Assembly: GCA_029251525.1 (NCBI GenBank)
Contig: JAQXDE010000035.1
Span: 186,001 to 250,000 of the forward strand
Length of the DNA: 64,000 bases
Direction: 5' to 3'
Source: Saprospiraceae bacterium
Lineage (GTDB): Bacteria > Bacteroidota > Bacteroidia > Chitinophagales > Saprospiraceae
Shown here: positions 17,031 through 24,985 of the stretch, piece by piece
Layout of the letters: each line of letters begins with the position of its first letter
How positions within the stretch are numbered: position 1 is the stretch's first letter
Notes under the pieces: model-generated
The model's input: only the letters and a program-made list of their open reading frames with translations
Told to the model about the DNA's origin: nothing
The model's database searches: none
Program-made: the position numbers and the translations under genes

Positions 17031-17588
17031 ATGAAAAAAATCATCCCTTTACTACTACTATATTCACTCATAAGCATGTCAATGACTCAACCAAGTTGGG
17101 ACGTTTTCAAATCCTTCGATGGGCAATTTAAAATACTCACCCCTGGTGAAATGATCAAAAAAGAAAACCTAATTAAAACGGAGATCGGGGAATTAAATTA
17201 TATTACTTTTTTACATCAACCAACTGGAAAAGATCCTGACAACTTAATGTACGTTGTTAGTTATTGTGATTATCCTAAATATTCTATCCACTCAGATAGT
17301 ACCGAGTTGTTAAAAGAATTCTTTGATACAACTGTAGAAACCTCGGTAGAAAGCGTAAAGGGTAAGTTGAGTTATTCTTCTCAAATTAAGATGAATGAAT
17401 TTCCTGGAAGACTTTGGAGGGTAGATTACAATGATGGGAATGGTTTGATCAAAACTAGGTCCTTTTTGGTTAAAAATAGGTTCTATTCTATTCAGGTTAT
17501 TTCTCTGAAAGATAAAGGGATGAATTTAAGGATTGATAAGTTTTTAGATTCATTTAGTTTGCTTTCTGATGTTAAAAAAGGGGAGTAG
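17031..17588 (+). CDS. Secreted protein of unknown function
   Basis: The 185-aa protein has an N-terminal signal peptide (residues 1-19, ending SMTQ). The mature part looks like a single alpha/beta domain of the PsbP/DcrB-like kind: WDVFKSFDGQFKILTPGEM opens it, a central YVVSYCDYP strand follows, then FPGRLWRVDYNDGNGLIKTRSFLVKNRFYSIQVIS, and it ends in a helix with FLDSFSLL. The resemblance is weak and based on layout only. It lies 115 bp upstream of coaD on the same strand. Confidence 0.8.
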   Translation: MKKIIPLLLLYSLISMSMTQPSWDVFKSFDGQFKILTPGEMIKKENLIKTEIGELNYITFLHQPTGKDPDNLMYVVSYCDYPKYSIHSDSTELLKEFFDTTVETSVESVKGKLSYSSQIKMNEFPGRLWRVDYNDGNGLIKTRSFLVKNRFYSIQVISLKDKGMNLRIDKFLDSFSLLSDVKKGE

Positions 17589-17703
17589 TTAAATTTTGTT
17601 CTATGCCTTGCTTTCAAAGATAATTTAGGGTGATAATTAAAATTAGATTTGAAACTAAAAAAAATCTATTTTTGAAAAAAAGAATATTAAAAACAAAACA
17701 AGT

Positions 17704-18165
17704 ATGAAAATCGCAGTCTTTCCAGGTTCATTCGACCCAATTACAACAGGTCATGTTGATTTGGTAAAAAGAGCGTTACCTCTTTTTGATAAAATAGTAG
17801 TTGCAGTAGGAGTTAACACACAAAAAAAGTATTTATTTCCTTTGAAAATCAGATTGGATTGGCTGGAAAAAGTTTTCGCAGATGAACCAAAGGTTGAGGT
17901 CGCCTCTTTTCAAAATTTGACGGCTCATTATTGTCAGAAAATTGGGGCTAGGTATTTACTTCGAGGGCTTCGTAATTCCTCTGATTTTGATTACGAGAAA
18001 ACGATTTCACAGTTAAATGATATTGTTGGTGATGGGTTGGAAACTATTTTCTTGATTAGTCGCCCACAGTACTCACATATAAGTAGTACGATTGTTCGAG
18101 AAATTATTAAAGGAGGTGGAGATGCTTCTCCGTTTATTCCAAAGATGGTTGATCCGAAAATTTAA
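17704..18165 (+). CDS. coaD: Phosphopantetheine adenylyltransferase
   Basis: CoaD adenylates 4'-phosphopantetheine to dephospho-CoA, the penultimate step of CoA synthesis. The 153-aa protein is typical in length. The nucleotidyltransferase motif FPGSFDPITTGH is at residues 6-17. YLLRGLRNSSDFDYE holds the substrate-binding Arg, and the second ATP motif is ISSTIVREI (about 126-134), which corresponds to the ISSS(L/M)VRE box. It is followed by a 14-bp-stem terminator at 18354-18385. Confidence 0.97.
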   Translation: MKIAVFPGSFDPITTGHVDLVKRALPLFDKIVVAVGVNTQKKYLFPLKIRLDWLEKVFADEPKVEVASFQNLTAHYCQKIGARYLLRGLRNSSDFDYEKTISQLNDIVGDGLETIFLISRPQYSHISSTIVREIIKGGGDASPFIPKMVDPKI

Positions 18166-18353
18166 TTTTCCAAAGAATACTTTGATAACTAAAGAGTACT
18201 CATATCTAACTTAAGAGTTATAATCTTTAAGTTTGAGAAATAAGCAGGTTTTGATTAATAGGGGTTTTAAATCTTTAAAAATATGATAGAAAGAGGTTGA
18301 AATTGAAAGTATTGACTAATTAATATTTTAATCAATAAATAACTGACAAAAAA

Positions 18354-18385
18354 GAAAGCGATGTTAGAATACTAACATCGCTTTC
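18354..18385. terminator. Strong bidirectional terminator
   Basis: A perfect 14-bp stem GAAAGCGATGTTAG/CTAACATCGCTTTC with an AATA loop has A-rich sequence on the left and TTTT on the right. It serves coaD on the plus strand. On the minus strand it is followed by TTTTTTG and sits directly after the relic reading frame at 18388-18546. Confidence 0.92.
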
Positions 18386-18387
18386 TT

Positions 18388-18546
18388 TTATTTAAGTGTA
18401 GCTGTTGCTGCATGAACTGATTCAACTTGTTCATCAGTACGATCTTTTTTGAAAGAATTTTAATTGTAAGGACTGACTAAGTTTTGTGAATTTTGAATTT
18501 GAGCTTTTGTATTGAAATTTGAAAACGGTAAAAAAAAATGAGGCAT
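18388..18546 (-). pseudogene. Possible relic of a small gene, interrupted by one stop
   Basis: On the minus strand an ATG at 18546 opens a 28-codon frame (MPHFFLPFSNFN.. ..QNLVSPYN). It hits TAA at 18460-18462, then continues in the same frame for 23 codons (NSFKKDRTDEQVESVHAATA) to a TAA at 18388-18390. A strong terminator follows directly. The second part has clearly protein-like composition, with high Asp/Glu/Val/Ala in an AT-rich gap. I do not recognise it. It may be the degraded 3' end of a gene, or a small gene with a nonsense mutation. The rest of the 640-bp gap between coaD and pruA shows only the pruA promoter. Confidence 0.35.
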
Positions 18547-18759
18547 TTGAATTAGATAAAACCGATTTTTTTTTTGAAGTATATTTAATTTAAATGAAGA
18601 ACGTTCTTTTTTAAGTATTGAGATCTAATTTCAGCATACAGAAATATTAATTCTTAGATTAAGATATTTACTACTCACGTTTGTTGGAATCATTATTTTT
18701 CAATTTTTATTACATTCGAATCGTTTTAATACAACACAATCTTTTCGCAAAAAAATTGA

Positions 18760-18767
18760 TACATTTG
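18760..18767 (+). promoter_or_regulatory. Putative -7 element TACATTTG of pruA
   Basis: TACATTTG followed by CAC matches the Bacteroidota TAnnTTTG consensus 37 nt upstream of the pruA ATG. Confidence 0.65.
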
Positions 18768-18804
18768 CACCAATTTTTTGACCACCAAATAAAAGAATAT
18801 AAAT

Positions 18805-20436
18805 ATGTCAAATGCAATTTATGAATTACCAATTGCGGTAAATGAACCAGTTTTAAGTTATGCCCCTGGCTCTACTGAGAGGGAAGAGTTGAAACGGATG
18901 CTAAAAACTTTGAAATCAAAAAAGACGAACGTTCCGATGTACATCGGCGGAAAAAAAATAAATACTAAAAATAAAGTGGAAATGCGACCGCCGCATGAAA
19001 TTAATCATGTTTTGGGAACATTTTCAAAGGGAGATGGAACGCATGTTACTAAAGCAATTAATGCAGCATTGGCTGCAAAAAAAGATTGGGAGAACATGCC
19101 TTGGCAAGATAGGGCAGCTATTTTCTTGAAGGCTGCTGATTTGTTGTCTGGACCATTTCGAGCAAAAATGAATGCAGCAACAATGTTGGCTCAATCTAAA
19201 AATTGTTATCAAGCAGAGATTGATGCAGTTGCAGAATTTTGTGATTTCTTAAGGTATAATGTTCAGTTTATGACTGAAATTTATTTGGGACAGCCGGAAA
19301 GCGCTCCTGGAATTTGGAATAGAATGGAATATCGTCCATTGGAGGGATTTGTATTTGCCATTTCTCCATTTAATTTTACTTCGATTGCAGGAAATTTATG
19401 CGCAGCTCCAGCGATGCTGGGAAATACGATTGTTTGGAAAGCAGCAGAGACACAAATTTATTCTGCGCAAGTAATTATGGAAATTTTTGAGGCAGCAGGC
19501 TTGCCCCCAGGAGTGATAAATTTGATTCATGTAGATGGCCCAGTTGCTGGTGATATTATTTTCAATCATCATGATTTTGCAGGCTTGCATTTCACAGGTT
19601 CGACTGGTGTTTTTAAACACCTTTGGAAAACTATAGGAAACAATATTGGGAAATATAAAACTTATCCAAGGATTGTAGGAGAGACTGGTGGGAAGGATTT
19701 TATTGTTGCTCATCATTCAGCTGATGCTAAAGAAGTAGCAACTGCTATGGTACGTGGTTCTTTCGAATTTCAAGGGCAAAAATGTTCTGCCTCATCTAGA
19801 GCTTACATTGCAAAAAGCCTATGGAAGAATGTTGAAAAATACATAAAGGCTGATTTGGAGAGTATGACAATAGGTTCACCTGAGGACTTTTCTAATTACA
19901 TTAATGCCGTAATCGATGAGCGCGCTTTTGACAAAATTACCAATTACATAACAAAAGCAAAGAAAGATAAAAAAGCGAAGGTAATAATGGGAGGAGGTTA
20001 CAGCAAAAAAGAAGGTTACTTTATAGAGCCAACTGTAATTTTGACAACTGACCCTAGATATAGAACAATGGAAGAGGAGCTTTTTGGTCCAGTTTTGACG
20101 GTCTATATTTACAATGACAATGACTTTGAAAAAACTTTAAAATTAGTTGATACGACCTCTCCTTATGCTTTGACAGGAGCTGTTTTTGCAAAAGAGAGAA
20201 CTGTATTAAATGTTGCTTCTGAAGCTTTGAGAAATGCTGCTGGTAATTTTTATATAAATGATAAACCAACTGGTGCAGTTGTAGGACAGCAACCTTTTGG
20301 TGGAGCGAGAGCATCAGGAACAAACGATAAGGCTGGTTCAATTTTGAATATGTATCGGTGGTTGTCTCCTAGAACGATTAAGGAAACCTTAGTTCCTGCT
20401 AAAGATTATAGATATCCGTTTTTGGGTGATGACTAA
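18805..20436 (+). CDS. pruA: L-glutamate gamma-semialdehyde dehydrogenase
   Basis: The product oxidises glutamate semialdehyde/pyrroline-5-carboxylate to glutamate, the second step of proline catabolism. The 543-aa protein is the monofunctional form, with no PutA fusion. Visible features are the aldehyde dehydrogenase NAD-binding region FTGSTGVFKHLWKTIG (about 269-284), the general base in ETGGKDF (about 293-299), and the nucleophile Cys in FEFQGQKCSASSRAY (about 320-334). A C-terminal QQPFGGARASGTNDKAG motif is typical. No proline dehydrogenase gene is adjacent. An imperfect terminator hairpin follows. Confidence 0.96.
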   Translation: MSNAIYELPIAVNEPVLSYAPGSTEREELKRMLKTLKSKKTNVPMYIGGKKINTKNKVEMRPPHEINHVLGTFSKGDGTHVTKAINAALAAKKDWENMPWQDRAAIFLKAADLLSGPFRAKMNAATMLAQSKNCYQAEIDAVAEFCDFLRYNVQFMTEIYLGQPESAPGIWNRMEYRPLEGFVFAISPFNFTSIAGNLCAAPAMLGNTIVWKAAETQIYSAQVIMEIFEAAGLPPGVINLIHVDGPVAGDIIFNHHDFAGLHFTGSTGVFKHLWKTIGNNIGKYKTYPRIVGETGGKDFIVAHHSADAKEVATAMVRGSFEFQGQKCSASSRAYIAKSLWKNVEKYIKADLESMTIGSPEDFSNYINAVIDERAFDKITNYITKAKKDKKAKVIMGGGYSKKEGYFIEPTVILTTDPRYRTMEEELFGPVLTVYIYNDNDFEKTLKLVDTTSPYALTGAVFAKERTVLNVASEALRNAAGNFYINDKPTGAVVGQQPFGGARASGTNDKAGSILNMYRWLSPRTIKETLVPAKDYRYPFLGDD

Positions 20437-20470
20437 ATACTGATCATTAAAAAAGAAAACCAAATAATTT

Positions 20471-20511
20471 AAAAAGATCTATTCTTTCATTGGAGAGAAT
20501 GGGTCTTTTTT
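20471..20511 (+). terminator. Terminator after pruA
   Basis: AAAAAGATCTATTCT pairs imperfectly with AGAATGGGTCTTTTT, followed by more T residues, 35 bp after the pruA stop. Confidence 0.65.
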
Positions 20512-20548
20512 ATTAGAATATATTTTTTTGTTTTGAAATTTTATTTAG

Positions 20549-21940
20549 TTAAAAAATTAACCGTTTTAACTTTTTATCTTTACTCAAGAATGAATGAATA
20601 ATCTTAACTATTTCTGGATGATGCTTTAATGGCTTTATAGATTCTTTAAGTTCATCAGGGTGATTATTTAATTCTTCCAGATGCACATAGCCGTATCCTC
20701 GGTAAATTCCTTCTTCTATCAAGACGATAGATCGCTCATCAGTTTCACGTCCTTTATCAATAATGAAAAAATCATCTTCAAAGTCAATTTTGATTGCATC
20801 TTTAACCATTTCGATTCGCTCATTATAGTCTTCCGTAGATTCTTCTCCAATGCAAGCACCCTTACATTTATTCAAATGAAAATAGAAACAAGCACCCCCA
20901 GTTTTATCAATGCTGCAAAGATTCTGGCACAATTCAAATTGATGAATCAACCGGGTCATCATACCCTTTGCAGAATTTAAATTAGGGAATTCACGGAGCA
21001 CATTTAATTTCTTTCGATCTTTTACTTTTACTTTCCCAAAACTCAGGCAACGATAGCCATTTTGATTTTCGTATTCAAACAATATATAAGGAAAAAATCG
21101 ACTTCTTTGTGCTTTGTTGATTGGAGGGAGGAGGCGTTTTATTTCGTGCGACTCAAAAAGTAGAGCGACCAATTCACTTCCTGTTATTTCATAAGTGATG
21201 TCGTGAACGTATTTTTGAAGTTTGTATGCTTTATCTGTTTTTGAGGTGAAGTGTTCTATAATTCGTTTTTTTATGTTGATACTTTTTCCAACGTAAATCA
21301 CTTTTCCTTTTTTATTCAAAAAGTAATAAACACCGGTTTCTTCAGGTAATTCATGTAGTTTTTCCATCGTAATATTGGCGGGCAGTTTGGACTCTTTTAC
21401 TCCTAGGTTTATCATATCCAAAACGTCATCTTCACTTTTCTCTTTCTGGAAAATCATTTCTAAAATCTCAACGGTTGCAGCTGTATCAGCCATTGCACGG
21501 TGACGAGCATTTACTTTTATTCCAAAATGTTTGATCAAATTTCCAAGGGCATATGACTTTATTCCAGGAAATGCTTTTCTACTTAAGCGAACAGTGCACA
21601 ACTGTTTTCTCATATAGGTAAACCCTAACCTTCTAAACTCCTCTCTAATAAAACCATAATCAAACCGGACATTGTGAGCTACAAAAATAGCACCCTCTGT
21701 CATCTCTACAATCTTCTTTGCGACTTGAAAAAACTTTGGCGCATCTGCTACCATTCTATCAGTAATTCCCGTAATTTGTGTGATATTATATGGTATCGCT
21801 CGCTCAGGATTGATGAGTGTTTCCCATTTGTCGAGGATCTTTTCACCATCATGAAGGATTATAGCGATTTCGGTTATTTTCTCCCGATCGGCTCGACCTC
21901 CCGTGGTTTCGATATCAATAATGGCATATTTTTTTTTCAT
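20549..21940 (-). CDS. DnaQ-like exonuclease fused to UvrC-like GIY-YIG/Fe-S region
   Basis: Of 463 aa, residues 1-165 form a DEDDh 3'-5' exonuclease: DIETTGG with D9 and E11, D94 in HNVRFDYGF, and H147/D152 in HRAMADTAAT. Residues about 200-280 form a GIY-YIG nuclease domain (GVYYF at 203, YVGKS at 216, KKR at 224). A Cys set follows at 338, 342, 351, 359 and 363. The last three have the C-x7-C-x3-C spacing seen in UvrC (CFYFHLNKCKGAC), suggesting an Fe-S or structural cluster. Stand-alone UvrC/Cho homologues incise damaged DNA; exonuclease-UvrC fusions are known in several phyla and thought to act in repair. The UvrBC-interaction (UVR) and RNase H-like C-terminal domains of UvrC are absent. 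Confidence 0.9.
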   Translation of the reverse strand: MKKKYAIIDIETTGGRADREKITEIAIILHDGEKILDKWETLINPERAIPYNITQITGITDRMVADAPKFFQVAKKIVEMTEGAIFVAHNVRFDYGFIREEFRRLGFTYMRKQLCTVRLSRKAFPGIKSYALGNLIKHFGIKVNARHRAMADTAATVEILEMIFQKEKSEDDVLDMINLGVKESKLPANITMEKLHELPEETGVYYFLNKKGKVIYVGKSINIKKRIIEHFTSKTDKAYKLQKYVHDITYEITGSELVALLFESHEIKRLLPPINKAQRSRFFPYILFEYENQNGYRCLSFGKVKVKDRKKLNVLREFPNLNSAKGMMTRLIHQFELCQNLCSIDKTGGACFYFHLNKCKGACIGEESTEDYNERIEMVKDAIKIDFEDDFFIIDKGRETDERSIVLIEEGIYRGYGYVHLEELNNHPDELKESIKPLKHHPEIVKIIHSFLSKDKKLKRLIF

Positions 21941-21976
21941 AAAAAATTAATTTTCGTAACATTTCGCTACGAATAA

Positions 21977-22035
21977 AAAACGCAGCGCCTTTAATATTTT
22001 TGATTAGAAAAATAATAATGACCCTGCGTTTTTTT
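21977..22035. promoter_or_regulatory. Divergent control region with inverted repeat
   Basis: The 117-bp gap between the divergent exonuclease and namZ genes holds AAAAACGCAG and its complement CTGCGTTTTT, separated by about 40 nt. Between the arms lies TATTTTTG (21995-22002), a TAnnTTTG match firing toward namZ. Whether the repeat is an operator, a terminator or a chance pair is undecided. Confidence 0.45.
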
Positions 22036-22057
22036 TTGCTTGAACAAATCTAACACT

Positions 22058-23317
22058 ATGATTTTAAAAATGAAAATCCCAATGCTTTTTCTTTTACTTA
22101 TTGTGTTGTCTGCGACAAAATGTGAAGAAGGAGAAAAAGACCTTAATATAAAAATTGTACCAATTGAGGAAATTATTGAAGTGCCTCATGTTGATTTGAG
22201 TGTTCAAGTTGGTGCAGCTCAACTAGATGAATATCTTCTAAGGTTGAAAAATAAAAGAGTTGCGTTACTAGTTAATCAGACTTCAACCGTTTTTGGAAAA
22301 CACCTTGTAGATGTATTGTTGAATGAAGGAATTTCTATCAAGAAAATATTCGCTCCCGAACATGGATTTCGAGGTCAAGCTGATGCAGGTGAAAAAATAA
22401 AAGATGGGAAGGATGCAAAAACTGGTATTTCATTAATTTCTCTTTATGGGGAAAATAAAAAGCCAAGTGCAGAGCATTTGAAAGGAATCGATATTGTCGT
22501 TTTTGATATTCAGGATGTGGGTGCTCGATTTTATACCTATATTTCTTCTATGAGTTATTTGATGGAAGCTTGTGCGGAAAATAAAGTTGATTTTTTGGTA
22601 TTGGATCGTCCAAATCCAAATGGGCATTTTATTGATGGACCAATTTTGAAAAAGGAATATCAATCTTTTGTGGGGTTACACCAAGTTCCAGTAGTACATG
22701 GCATGACAGTAGGCGAGTATGCACAAATGGTAAATGAGGAAGGGTGGTTGAAAGGAAATGTGAAATGTAATCTAAATGTTATAAGCTGCAAAAATTATAA
22801 CCATGGAGTTTTTTATGAGTTGCCTATTAAACCCTCTCCAAACTTACCCAATATTCGTTCGATTTATTTATACCCCTCTCTATGTTTTTTTGAAGGAACA
22901 ATTGTAAGTGCCGGACGAGGAACAAATAAGCAATTTCAAATTTATGGACATCCAGATTTCAAACAAGGTGACTTTACTTTTACACCCAAGACAATGGCTG
23001 GAGCAAAATATCCAAAATTTGATGGAAAAGAATGTAATGGTTATGATTTAACTAAGTTAGATTTGGAGGAGTTTCAAGAAATGGGTAAAATAAACTTGAG
23101 ATATTTGATGCATTTTTATGAAAGTTTTGATAACAAAAAGGACTTCTTTTTGGAAAATAAATTCTTTGATAAATTAGCTGGAAATTCGACTTTGCGTTGG
23201 CAAATCATCAATGGAAGGAGTGAGGAGGAAATAAGAGATAGTTGGCAAAAGGATTTGATGAATTTTAAAAAAATGAGAGCAAAGTACTTATTGTATGATG
23301 ATTTCATAAAAGAATAA
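22058..23317 (+). CDS. namZ: Exo-beta-N-acetylmuramidase NamZ-like (DUF1343, GH171)
   Basis: The start is taken at the ATG at 22058 (22070 is also possible); the frame opens earlier only with TTG. The 419-aa precursor has a hydrophobic export signal ending near a Cys (LSATKCEE), so it may be a lipoprotein, although the lipobox is weak. The DUF1343 core is clear: VALLVNQTSTVFGKH, FAPEHGFRGQADAGEKI, VVFDIQDVGARFYTYISSM, LDRPNPNGHFIDGP and SPNLPNIRSIYLYPSLCFFEGT. Characterised members remove MurNAc from the non-reducing end of peptidoglycan fragments, so a role in wall recycling is likely. The recycling ligase Mpl is also in this window (55225). Confidence 0.9.
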   Translation: MILKMKIPMLFLLLIVLSATKCEEGEKDLNIKIVPIEEIIEVPHVDLSVQVGAAQLDEYLLRLKNKRVALLVNQTSTVFGKHLVDVLLNEGISIKKIFAPEHGFRGQADAGEKIKDGKDAKTGISLISLYGENKKPSAEHLKGIDIVVFDIQDVGARFYTYISSMSYLMEACAENKVDFLVLDRPNPNGHFIDGPILKKEYQSFVGLHQVPVVHGMTVGEYAQMVNEEGWLKGNVKCNLNVISCKNYNHGVFYELPIKPSPNLPNIRSIYLYPSLCFFEGTIVSAGRGTNKQFQIYGHPDFKQGDFTFTPKTMAGAKYPKFDGKECNGYDLTKLDLEEFQEMGKINLRYLMHFYESFDNKKDFFLENKFFDKLAGNSTLRWQIINGRSEEEIRDSWQKDLMNFKKMRAKYLLYDDFIKE

Positions 23318-23327
23318 ACCTCAACCT

Positions 23328-23360
23328 CTTTGTGGCACGATTTTAAATCGTGCCACAAAG
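23328..23360. terminator. Perfect palindromic hairpin between convergent genes
   Basis: CTTTGTGGCACGATTT is followed by one T and its exact complement AAATCGTGCCACAAAG. This 16-bp perfect stem lies 11 bp after the namZ stop and 8 bp before the convergent lipoprotein gene end. It has no strong T tract. It may be a two-way terminator or a copy of a dispersed palindrome. Confidence 0.7.
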
Positions 23361-23367
23361 GGAAGTT

Positions 23368-24546
23368 TTATATTACTACTTCATACTCAGAAAATGACAT
23401 TCGCCAATCTTCAATTGTTTGAGGAGGTTTCTCTTTTTTTATTTCATCATTTGTAAAATATTTCACTTGGAATCGATCTGTTATTTCATTGTAAATAATT
23501 ACTGCAGCCCAAAATAATCCTTTTCCGTTTGTCAAAATAATCGCTTCATTTGTAGAAGCTAATCCAACAACAGTTCCAGTAAATACTTTTGCTTCAAATT
23601 TATCTTTTTTACTTTTTGGAATATTCACTACTTCCTGCATATTGAATGCGAAATCTTCATACCAATCACCAACAAGTGTTATAAAAAGATCTCGTTGAGT
23701 TCTGTCTAGAAAAATACTATTATCTTTCCCAAAAGATAATTCTGGCTCCTTAGGGGAAAAGTAATTTTCATATTTACCATTCGCATGAGCACGCATTCCA
23801 AAACCACAAGCCCAATTACTTGATTTTTGATTTATAAAAACAATACTATCTTTTTGTTGGAATATTAAAAAGCAGGATTCTATATCATCAAAAATTGTAT
23901 TTTTAAAAGTAGCGATTTCCCCATTTAAGTTTGCGGTTCCCTCTAAAAGTCCGCTGTGTCCACCATTAAAAACCTCTAGTCCAAAATCTACGGTTTGATC
24001 AGTTACATTTCCTAGAATTAGCATTCCAGGACTTTGTGCATCATTTCGATACCAAGCTCCAGTCCAACCTGTTTTATCTATTGATAAAGATTCATTTAAA
24101 ATATATTTCATAGATTTAGAACTATCTGCATTACTCCAGGTACCCGTGATCTTTGAAAGATCTGAGAGAGTTCCTATGAATTTACCGGTAAAATTATCAT
24201 CAGCAAATTCATCAATTTGAAATGATTCATTTAAGTTTAATTCGCCCGATAATTCAATTTTTTGAGGTTGTTTGTTTCCATCATTATCTGTTATTATTTT
24301 ATCGGTATAAAAATAATAACCGCCCAAATTGCCATTAGACCAGTTGATTAAAACTAATTCGATTGGATATTTGTCTCCTATCTTTCCTGTGTATTTTTTT
24401 ATAAATGCATCAGTTGGAGCAATAGGAATATTTTTATCGCTTAGTACTTGGATTGAGTTTAATGGATGAATAGATTTTTTTGGTTTTTCATTTTTACAAG
24501 AAGAAAAAATGAATAAGAAAAATAAGAAAAACCCAAATTTTCTCAT
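23368..24546 (-). CDS. Hypothetical lipoprotein
   Basis: The 392-aa precursor has a lipoprotein signal with Cys at residue 17 (FIFSSC). The mature part is beta-rich and appears to hold two related halves. The first (about 40-155) resembles small lipocalin/META-like barrels (YTGKIGDKYPIELVLI, LGGYYFYTDK, ITGTWSN). The second (about 165-270) has GWTGAWYRNDAQSPGMLILG and CFLIFQQKDSIVFINQ. A C-terminal domain includes FITLVGDWYEDFAF. I do not recognise a named family. It lies downstream of the large BNR-repeat gene but after a 440-bp gap, so it is probably independent. Confidence 0.78.
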   Translation of the reverse strand: MRKFGFFLFFLFIFSSCKNEKPKKSIHPLNSIQVLSDKNIPIAPTDAFIKKYTGKIGDKYPIELVLINWSNGNLGGYYFYTDKIITDNDGNKQPQKIELSGELNLNESFQIDEFADDNFTGKFIGTLSDLSKITGTWSNADSSKSMKYILNESLSIDKTGWTGAWYRNDAQSPGMLILGNVTDQTVDFGLEVFNGGHSGLLEGTANLNGEIATFKNTIFDDIESCFLIFQQKDSIVFINQKSSNWACGFGMRAHANGKYENYFSPKEPELSFGKDNSIFLDRTQRDLFITLVGDWYEDFAFNMQEVVNIPKSKKDKFEAKVFTGTVVGLASTNEAIILTNGKGLFWAAVIIYNEITDRFQVKYFTNDEIKKEKPPQTIEDWRMSFSEYEVVI

Positions 24547-24930
24547 GGACAGTTGTATTAATTTAATTAAAAGATAATTAATCGAAAGGTACCTAAAAAA
24601 GGTATAATTAAAAATGATAATTCATTATTGTTCAATTAATTGTTTTTTTTAGTTTAATGAACTGGGGTCTTGGGTCAATTTTTTCCCGTAATTGAAATTA
24701 GGCACCAAAAAATTATTAAAATTATATAAAAAAGGTTTACTCTTTTGTTCCTTTTATTATCATTAACTATAATTAATGGATGCTATTTGGCGAATTATTC
24801 AATTTATAGAAATGGATAAGTTAAAATGCGGAAATGATTTATTATGAATTGATAAAAAATATTCTGTGGGGATAAATTATTACAAAATAGAAACAGCATA
24901 TTTTTCCTACACTGGGAAAGTGATGATAAA
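24547..24930. other. Intergenic stretch without a recognisable gene
   Basis: The stretch is very AT-rich. The longest frames are about 20-31 codons, in both directions, with no protein-like composition. It should contain the promoter of the lipoprotein gene at 23368-24546, but I see no clean TAnnTTTG match on the minus strand. Confidence 0.6.
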
Positions 24931-24931
24931 A

Positions 24932-24983
24932 AAATAAATTTCCAGTAGGCAGTTGGATATATACTGCCTACTAGAAATTTATT
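24932..24983 (-). terminator. Long hairpin terminator of the BNR-repeat gene
   Basis: AAATAAATTTC-C-AGTAGGCAGT and its complement ACTGCCTACT-A-GAAATTTATTT form about 21 bp of stem with one mismatch, directly after the stop at 24986. Confidence 0.88.
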
Positions 24984-24985
24984 TA

